Shown here: positions 6,872 through 12,283 of the stretch, one piece after another
How positions within the stretch are numbered: position 1 is the stretch's first letter
How the letters are laid out: each line of letters starts with the position of its first letter
Source: Pseudomonadota bacterium
GTDB lineage: Bacteria; Pseudomonadota; Gammaproteobacteria; Burkholderiales; Burkholderiaceae_B
Reading direction: 5' to 3'
DNA: 12,283 nucleotides
Assembly: GCA_023432075.1 (NCBI GenBank)
Contig: JAEYVD010000848.1
Location: 1-12,283, forward strand
Notes under the pieces: model-generated
Seen by the model: only the letters and a program-made list of their open reading frames with translations
The model's database searches: none
What the model was told of the DNA's origin: nothing
Position numbers and translations under genes: made by a program

Positions 6872-6876
6872 AAGGA

Positions 6877-9800
6877 TCAGCCGTGCGGACGGAGCTTGCG
6901 CACGACTTCCAGCAGATCGTCCAACGACACCGGCTTGCTGATATGTGCCGAGAAGCCCGCGCTGACGGCCTCGCGCATGTCCTCCTTGGCGCCGAACCCG
7001 GTCAGCGCGATGGACGGCAGATCGACCCCATCGTCCCGTCCGCGGACGGCCCGCATCAGCGCATAGCCGTCCATGTCGGGCATGCCGATGTCCGACAGCA
7101 GAAGGTCGAACCGCGACTGATCCAGGCATTCCAACGCTTCCCGGCCACTGGATACGGCCGTCACGACGGCCCCTTCCAGATCCAGCAATTCGCGCATGAT
7201 CTGAAGGACGTCTTCCGAATCGTCGACCAGCAGGACATTCACCCCGTCGAGCGGCATGTCGGCATTGGCCTGCGGCGCGTCCTGTTCTTCACGCGCACCG
7301 GCCAGGTCCAGCCACACCGTGAATCGCGCACCGGCGCCCAGGCCATCCGAATGCACTTCGATCGTGCCGCCATGGGCGCCCACCAGTTCGCTGACCACGG
7401 CCAACCCGATGCCCAGGCCGGGGCTGGTGCCCGTCTTCTGACGGGCGTCGCCCTGGCTGAACATGTCAAAGACCCGGCCAATGAACTGCGGGTCGATGCC
7501 CTGGCCGGAATCGGCAACCTCCAGCTTCAGACGGTTGCGTTCGACGGCGAGCTTGAGCGCGACCCGTCCGCCTTCCGGCGTGAATTTGATCCCGTTGTTC
7601 AGCAGGTTCCAGATCACCTGCTCGATACGAACTGGGTCCGCATCCAGGTAGATCGCCAAGGTGGGATCGAAGTCCGCGCGCAGGTCGACGCCCCCGGCCG
7701 CGGCAGCGGGCCGGAGCACGTCAAGAATGTTCTTCGCGATGGCCGCGACGTCGATGATCGATCTGTTCAACGCCAGTTTTCCGGTGCGCACGCGGGACAG
7801 GTCCAGCAGATCGTCGATGATGCGGGCCTGGCCTCTGACCGACCGCTGGATCAGATCGATGGCTCGCGCCGCAGGCGCCAGATTGCGCACGACTGGCGTG
7901 CGGGCCAGCAGCTCGGCATTGAGCTGAATCAGATTGAGCGGGTGCTTGAGTTCATGCGAGACCACCGCGAAGAATTCGTCCTTGAGCACGCTGTCGGCAT
8001 GCGCGCGATCCAACCGCGATTCCTGTTCGGCATCGCGCAGCTTCAGATCGGTGACATCGCGCACGATCTTCGCAAACCCCTGGTAGACCGGATGGTCCAT
8101 CCGGTTCACGCCGCCGGTGCAGTAGACCAGGCTGCCATCCTTGCGCTTGTGCCACCGCTCGTCCGGGGCATAGCCGATCTGCCGGGCCCGGTTGAGTTCG
8201 TAATCCGGTCTGCCTGACTTGATGTCCTCATCGGTGAAGATGATGGAGATGGGCTTTCCCTCGGCTTCAGCGCTGTTATAGCCAAACATCAGCTCGGCGC
8301 CAATGTTCCAGTTGGTGATGATGCCTTCGCTATCCAGCGTCATGATGCCGAAGTCGCGTGCGCTCTCCGACATCAGCTTCAAGTGGGCTTCGCCCAGCTG
8401 CACTCGGTCTTCCGCCTTGCGCCGGTCTGTAATGTCAATGAACGTCAGGACTGCGCCTTCGATACGATGCTCGGCGCTGCGGTACGGCAGCAGCCGCGCC
8501 AGGTACCAGCGGTCGGAGGTGCTGTGCACCTCGCGCTCAAGCGGGCGCAGGGATTCGAACACGCCCGCGGCATCCTTGGCCAGGTCCGGATAGTCAAGCC
8601 GGTGCGTGATGTCGAGCACCGAGCGGCCGGCGTCGCTGGGAATCACGTTGAAGATATCGGAGGCGCGCGGCGTGAACCACTGGATGCGCATCATGCGGTC
8701 GACGAACAGCGTGGCGATGTCGGTGGATGCAATCAGGTTTTGCAGGTCATCATTGATCTTGGCCGTTTCGTCGACCTTGGTCTTGAGTTCCGCGTTCACG
8801 GTGATCAGCTCTTCGTTGACCGACTGCAGCTCTTCCTTGCCGGTTTCCAGTTCTTCGGTGGTGGAGCGCAGCTCTTCGTTGATGGCCTGCAGCTCCTCGT
8901 TGGACGCCTTGAGCTCCTCGGTCGACGTCTCGGCCTGCTCGATTGTGGCCTGCAATTGGTCCTTGGTGCGCTGCAGCTCCGCCTCCAGCTGCGTCAGCAC
9001 GGCGGCGGAACCGCTGGTCGGACCCTGGTTGCCGTCGGCGCTCATGACGTCTTCGACCTCGTCGAACAGCACCAGCATGTAGTCGCTGGACGTCTGTTCG
9101 TCCCGGAACGGCCGCACGACCATGTTGATGTAGGCCTGGCGGTCGCCAAAGGTCATCTTGACGCGACGCGCCTCGACGCTCTTGCGCGAGTGCAGCGCCT
9201 GGAACATCGCCGTGCGCAGCTCGGTTCGCAGTTCGGGACGCACCGAGGACGGCAGGTTGCGGGACGGTTCACCGCCCGGATGGCGCAGGAAACTGCCAGC
9301 GCGGTCGGAGATGTGCACGATGTCGCTATTGGCATCGACGATGACGCTGGGCGGCGCATACATTTCAAGTGCACGCTGGTGCACCGCGGCGTACGACACC
9401 TTGGTCTCTCGCACCGCCGCAGTTGCCGCGTGTACGGGCCGGACGTGGCTGAAACCGCCGTCCATCAGTTCCGGCATGCCGCTCAGCTGCGCGGGGGTTT
9501 CGCGTGCAGCGTAAATGCGATAGCGCTTGTCCACCACCTGGAACAGCTGCGGGCACGCATCGGCCGACTCGGAGCTGCCCAGAAACAGAAAGCCGCCCGG
9601 CTTCAGCGCAAAGTGGAACATGCGCAGCACGTCGCGTTGCACCTCGCGATCCAGGTAGATCAAGAGGTTGCGACAGCTGACCATATCCAGCCGCGAAAAA
9701 GGCGGGTCGCGCAGGATGTTGTGCACGGCAAAGAGGACGCGCTCGCGCACGTCTTTCTTGATGCAATACTCGTTGTCCTGCTGGCTCAGATACTTTTGCA

Positions 9801-11007
9801 GCATCGCCTCGGGCACGTCAGCCTTGATCGCCAGCGGATACGCCGCCGCGCGTCCTACCGTCAGGGCGGATTCGTCAATGTCGGTGGCAAAGATCTGAAT
9901 CCTGGGAGGCTTGGCCATCGTCTCGGCCTGGGCGCTCATCAGCATGGCCAGCGAATACGCCTCTTCGCCCGTGGAGCAACCCGCCACCCAAGCCCGCAAC
10001 GCCGTATCCGGCGCCTTGCCAAGCGACTTGAACAACTTGGGCAGCACGAACGCATCCAGGTTGGCAAAGGCTTCCTTGTCCCTGAAAAACTGCGTCACGC
10101 CGATCAGCATGTCGGACAGCAGCTTGGGCGTTTCGTCCGCGCGTTCCTGAAGCAACTTCCCATATTCGGCCAGCGTCGACACACCGGTGACCTGCATGCG
10201 GCGCTCGATACGGCGCAACACCGTGGCTTTTTTATAGTGGCGGAAATCATGCGCCGTGCGGGCCCGCAGCATGGCGAGGATCTCACGCAGCGCGCTGCGA
10301 TACTGCTTCGACTCGTCTGCCGACGGCTCGGCATCGGCCGATCCCGAAGCCTCGGCCTCGGTCAGAGGCGGCAGATGGATGCTGCCCATGTTCTCGGCGA
10401 TTTGCTTCAGGCGAAGCGGCATGGTGGACACTGGCAGAACGATGTCGACCATGCCGGTTGCGATGGCGTTGCGCGGCATGGTGTCGTATTCGGCGTCCTC
10501 GGGCAGCTGCGCAAATGTCACCCCGCCCTGCTCCTTGATGCGGGCAAGCCCGACAGAGCCGTCCGATCCGCCGCCGGACAGGACGATTCCCACGGCACGC
10601 GTCGTATGCACGTCGGCCAGCGTCCGAAAAAATTCATCGATCGCGATGTGGCGTCCTTCCACCTTGGCAGGGACGGTCGACAGGCGCAGATAACCGTCGT
10701 TCATCGACAGCGACGCAGCCGGGGGAATCACGTAAATATGATCGCGCTGGATAGGGACCGGTTTGGTGATCTGCGTGACGGGAATGACAGTACTGGACTG
10801 CAGTATCCGGTCGAGGACGCTCTCGTGGTCCGGAGACAAATGCACCACGACAACGAAAGCCATGCCAGGCTTGGGCGGCATGTGCGAAAAGAATGTCTTG
10901 AGCGCATCGATCCCACCGGCTGAGGCGCCCATGCCGACCACGGGAAAGCTGAGGTCACTTTGGGCGACGCCGGGTTTGTTGCGTGGGACGGACGGCGAAT
11001 CGGACAT
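6877..11007 (-). CDS. CheB-CheR-PAS hybrid histidine kinase with C-terminal receiver
   Basis: This 1376-residue soluble fusion has no signal peptide or membrane segment. In order: CheB methylesterase (about 21-207; catalytic-type Ser29 in GASAGG, His56 in HLSP, Asp149 in GGGSDG); CheR methyltransferase (about 235-500; SAM-site GCSTGEEAYSLAM at 343-355, RDPPFSRLDMVSCRNLLIYL at 433-452); a PAS-like domain (about 545-655); a coiled coil of EEL heptads (about 670-760); two PAS domains (about 763-865 and 873-990); HisKA with His1018 in SHELKHPLN; HATPase (Asn1138, DSGQGI at 1166-1171, GLGIGL at 1197-1202); and a receiver with Asp1306, Thr1336 and Lys1358. All key residues are present. The ATG at 11007 has AAGG 6 nt upstream. 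It probably senses a cytoplasmic signal through PAS domains and relays phosphate; the methylation target is unknown. No chemoreceptor or che gene is adjacent, and CheB lacks its usual N-terminal receiver. Confidence 0.95.
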   Translation of the reverse strand: MSDSPSVPRNKPGVAQSDLSFPVVGMGASAGGIDALKTFFSHMPPKPGMAFVVVVHLSPDHESVLDRILQSSTVIPVTQITKPVPIQRDHIYVIPPAASLSMNDGYLRLSTVPAKVEGRHIAIDEFFRTLADVHTTRAVGIVLSGGGSDGSVGLARIKEQGGVTFAQLPEDAEYDTMPRNAIATGMVDIVLPVSTMPLRLKQIAENMGSIHLPPLTEAEASGSADAEPSADESKQYRSALREILAMLRARTAHDFRHYKKATVLRRIERRMQVTGVSTLAEYGKLLQERADETPKLLSDMLIGVTQFFRDKEAFANLDAFVLPKLFKSLGKAPDTALRAWVAGCSTGEEAYSLAMLMSAQAETMAKPPRIQIFATDIDESALTVGRAAAYPLAIKADVPEAMLQKYLSQQDNEYCIKKDVRERVLFAVHNILRDPPFSRLDMVSCRNLLIYLDREVQRDVLRMFHFALKPGGFLFLGSSESADACPQLFQVVDKRYRIYAARETPAQLSGMPELMDGGFSHVRPVHAATAAVRETKVSYAAVHQRALEMYAPPSVIVDANSDIVHISDRAGSFLRHPGGEPSRNLPSSVRPELRTELRTAMFQALHSRKSVEARRVKMTFGDRQAYINMVVRPFRDEQTSSDYMLVLFDEVEDVMSADGNQGPTSGSAAVLTQLEAELQRTKDQLQATIEQAETSTEELKASNEELQAINEELRSTTEELETGKEELQSVNEELITVNAELKTKVDETAKINDDLQNLIASTDIATLFVDRMMRIQWFTPRASDIFNVIPSDAGRSVLDITHRLDYPDLAKDAAGVFESLRPLEREVHSTSDRWYLARLLPYRSAEHRIEGAVLTFIDITDRRKAEDRVQLGEAHLKLMSESARDFGIMTLDSEGIITNWNIGAELMFGYNSAEAEGKPISIIFTDEDIKSGRPDYELNRARQIGYAPDERWHKRKDGSLVYCTGGVNRMDHPVYQGFAKIVRDVTDLKLRDAEQESRLDRAHADSVLKDEFFAVVSHELKHPLNLIQLNAELLARTPVVRNLAPAARAIDLIQRSVRGQARIIDDLLDLSRVRTGKLALNRSIIDVAAIAKNILDVLRPAAAAGGVDLRADFDPTLAIYLDADPVRIEQVIWNLLNNGIKFTPEGGRVALKLAVERNRLKLEVADSGQGIDPQFIGRVFDMFSQGDARQKTGTSPGLGIGLAVVSELVGAHGGTIEVHSDGLGAGARFTVWLDLAGAREEQDAPQANADMPLDGVNVLLVDDSEDVLQIMRELLDLEGAVVTAVSSGREALECLDQSRFDLLLSDIGMPDMDGYALMRAVRGRDDGVDLPSIALTGFGAKEDMREAVSAGFSAHISKPVSLDDLLEVVRKLRPHG

Positions 11008-11063
11008 TTTCTGCCTTATTTGCTGGCTGGAGAGTACCTGCGATGATACAGCCGCCTACCTTG

Positions 11064-11086
11064 GCCCCCGGGCGTAGGCCCGGGGC
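11064..11086 (-). terminator. GC-rich hairpin immediately after the upstream kinase stop
   Basis: Arms CCCCGGGC (11066-11073) and GCCCGGGG (11078-11085) pair perfectly around a GTAG loop; with one bulge an outer G-C pair adds (11064/11086). It begins directly after the TGA of the upstream kinase. There is no U-run, so it is more likely a partial terminator or RNA 3'-end stabiliser than a full intrinsic terminator. It lies in the 79-nt gap before the next kinase. That gap also holds TATCAT (minus strand, 11048-11043), a possible -10 box, but no matching -35. Confidence 0.45.
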
Positions 11087-12283
11087 TCAAGGCATGGTAT
11101 GCGCGTCCTCGATCAGCACCTGCATCAGCGCTTCGACGGAATACGGTTTCTGCATGACCGGAAAGCCCAGCGCCCGCGGCCCCGCCATCGCCTCGCTGTA
11201 ACCGCTGGCCAGTACGATCCGGATGCCGGGCCAACGCTCGCGGATTCGATAGGCCAGATCCATGCCGTTCATGCCGGGCAGCACCAGGTCAAGAATGGCC
11301 AGGTCAAACCCGCCGTCGCGTTGCTCCAGCACCTTCAGGGCCTTTTCGGCGTCGACGGTCCAGGTGAGCTGCTGGCCCAGCTCTTCCAGCCATGCCGACA
11401 CCACCTCACCGACCATGCGGTTGTCTTCCACCAGCAGCACCTCACGGCGCACCGGCACGTTGGCCATAAGGCCTGATGCGGGCGATTCGGCCGTGTTGCC
11501 GGACGCCTTCGCGGCCGGCAGATAGAGCGTAAAAGTCGTGCCCGAGCCCACGGTGCTGTCCACGGCCACGTCGCCGCCCGATTGCCGGACGAACCCCTGC
11601 ACCTGGCTCAGCCCCAACCCGGAATTCTCATGCTGGCCCTTGGTCGTGAAAAACGGTTCAAAGACGTGCGCCAGCACCTCGGGCTCGATCCCGGCGCCGG
11701 AATCCTGCACCGACAGCGCAACCTGCGGACCATTGAGCTTCGCCATGCCGCCTAGCATCGAGGCGTCAGGGACGATCTGGGCCGATATTTTCAACTGGCC
11801 ACCCGCGGGCATCGCGTCGCGCGCGTTGATGACCAGGTTGAGCAGCGCCGACTCGAGCTGGGCGGGATCGGCGAAGATCGTACAGTCGCCCGGTCCGAAC
11901 TCGTAGCTGACCGCCACGGACGACCCCACCGTGGTTTCGAAGAGCGGCCGCATCGACGCCAGGCTGTCGCGCACGTCGACCGCGTGCGGCTGCAGCGGTT
12001 GCCGTTTGGCGTAAGCCAGCAGCTGCCGGGTAAGCTGGGCCGCCTTTTCCGTGGTGTCGATGATGATGCCCACGTATCGCATCAGCGAAGCAGGCAGGTC
12101 GGGATAGCGCTTGATGAATTCTGCGGAGAACCGGATCGCCGTCAGGAAATTATTGAAGTCGTGCGCCACGCCGCCCGTCAAACGGCCAATGGCTTCATTG
12201 CGCTGGGCATGGTGCATCGAATCGCGGGCTTCCTGGAGCTGCTCGTGCCGCTCCTTCTGCTCGGTGATGTCGCGCGTGATCTT
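11087..12283 (-). CDS. Hybrid sensor histidine kinase, C-terminal part (PAS end, HisKA, HATPase, receiver)
   Basis: This gene is truncated by the right edge; 398 residues are visible. The frame is open to the last base, and the first residues, KITRDITEQKE, are a typical PAS C-terminus. The real start is therefore outside the window, and the Met at 12217 is internal. Counting visible residues: HisKA with His41 in GGVAHDFNNFLTAI; HATPase with NLVINARDAM (149-158), DSGAGI (194-199) and GLGLSQVQGF (222-231); receiver from about 281 with Glu-Asp at 286-287, phospho-acceptor Asp332 in LDLVLPGMNG, Ser360 and Lys379. This is the common PAS-hybrid kinase type in which the attached receiver accepts phosphate and passes it on or acts as a sink. 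No Hpt or DNA-binding output domain is present, so the partner is elsewhere. It lies 79 nt upstream of the CheB-CheR kinase in the same orientation. Confidence 0.95.
   Translation of the reverse strand, partial: KITRDITEQKERHEQLQEARDSMHHAQRNEAIGRLTGGVAHDFNNFLTAIRFSAEFIKRYPDLPASLMRYVGIIIDTTEKAAQLTRQLLAYAKRQPLQPHAVDVRDSLASMRPLFETTVGSSVAVSYEFGPGDCTIFADPAQLESALLNLVINARDAMPAGGQLKISAQIVPDASMLGGMAKLNGPQVALSVQDSGAGIEPEVLAHVFEPFFTTKGQHENSGLGLSQVQGFVRQSGGDVAVDSTVGSGTTFTLYLPAAKASGNTAESPASGLMANVPVRREVLLVEDNRMVGEVVSAWLEELGQQLTWTVDAEKALKVLEQRDGGFDLAILDLVLPGMNGMDLAYRIRERWPGIRIVLASGYSEAMAGPRALGFPVMQKPYSVEALMQVLIEDAHTMP

Larger units (their letters stand above)
6177..6876. other. 700-nt region without a confident gene; likely control region of the efflux operon
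   Basis: This stretch separates the kinase stop (6877) from the membrane fusion protein start (6176), so any dedicated efflux promoter on the minus strand should lie here. Positions 6601-6840 have about 56% G+C by hand count, lower than the flanking genes. It holds an eight-T run at 6289-6296 and several inverted repeats, listed separately. A long open frame runs on the minus strand from 6835 to 6281. I could not find a convincing sigma-70 pair of -35 and -10 boxes on the minus strand. No regulator gene, tRNA, IS end or recognisable riboswitch is visible. Confidence 0.6.

Noticed and set aside
6823..8217. 464-codon open frame on the plus strand
   Set aside because: It overlaps the kinase and receiver domains of the real minus-strand gene and has shadow composition.
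8383..10923. 846-codon open frame on the plus strand, opposite the CheB-CheR kinase
   Set aside because: Antisense shadow of verified domains; repeated Leu/Gly/Val patterns mirror the EEL coiled coil on the other strand, and there is no recognisable fold.
12215..12217. Met codon as the start of the right-hand kinase
   Set aside because: The frame is open to the window edge, and the 22 residues upstream form a normal PAS-to-HisKA linker (ITRDITEQKE), so this Met is internal.

Overview
The window is GC-rich (about two-thirds G+C by eye) with strongly G/C-ending codons. Gene order and protein style suggest a betaproteobacterium of the Burkholderiales, perhaps Alcaligenaceae such as Achromobacter or Bordetella. 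That placement is inference; no marker gene proves it. Every gene I can support lies on the minus strand, so transcription runs from high to low coordinates.

Reading in the direction of transcription: (1) 12283-11087 is the C-terminal 398 residues of a hybrid sensor histidine kinase (end of a PAS domain, HisKA, HATPase, receiver), cut by the window edge. (2) A 79-nt spacer holds a very GC-rich hairpin. (3) 11007-6877 is a 1376-residue soluble multidomain protein with CheB methylesterase, CheR methyltransferase, a PAS-like domain, a long EEL-rich coiled coil, two PAS domains, HisKA, HATPase and receiver. (4) 6876-6177 is a 700-nt stretch with no confident gene. It is locally less GC-rich, contains several clean inverted repeats, and has one long open frame on the minus strand without a usual start near its beginning. 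(5) 6176 to 272 is a compact RND efflux operon: lipoprotein membrane fusion protein, AcrB/MexB-type HAE1 pump, and OprM/NodT-type outer-membrane lipoprotein channel. (6) From 275 to the left edge a fourth gene starts, whose start codon overlaps the channel's stop. It encodes a membrane-anchored protein whose visible N-terminus resembles a family of alpha/beta hydrolases found in proteobacteria.

The efflux genes would assemble one inner membrane-periplasm-outer membrane pump. Gaps of 11 nt, an ATGA overlap and a GTGA overlap indicate one transcript with translational coupling, so the hydrolase-like protein is probably made with the pump. No TetR, LysR, MarR or AraC regulator lies beside the pump within the window, so control is either through the 700-nt upstream region by a distant regulator or by something outside the window. 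The two hybrid kinases may form a cytoplasmic signalling pair or phosphorelay; nothing in the sequence links them directly to the pump.

I found no CRISPR array, insertion sequence, prophage, tRNA or rRNA. I also saw no clear sign of a wholly new system. The most interesting points are the coupled hydrolase-like gene, the repeat-encoded tail on the channel, the structured and partly open 700-nt region, and the CheB-CheR-kinase fusion standing apart from any chemotaxis operon.
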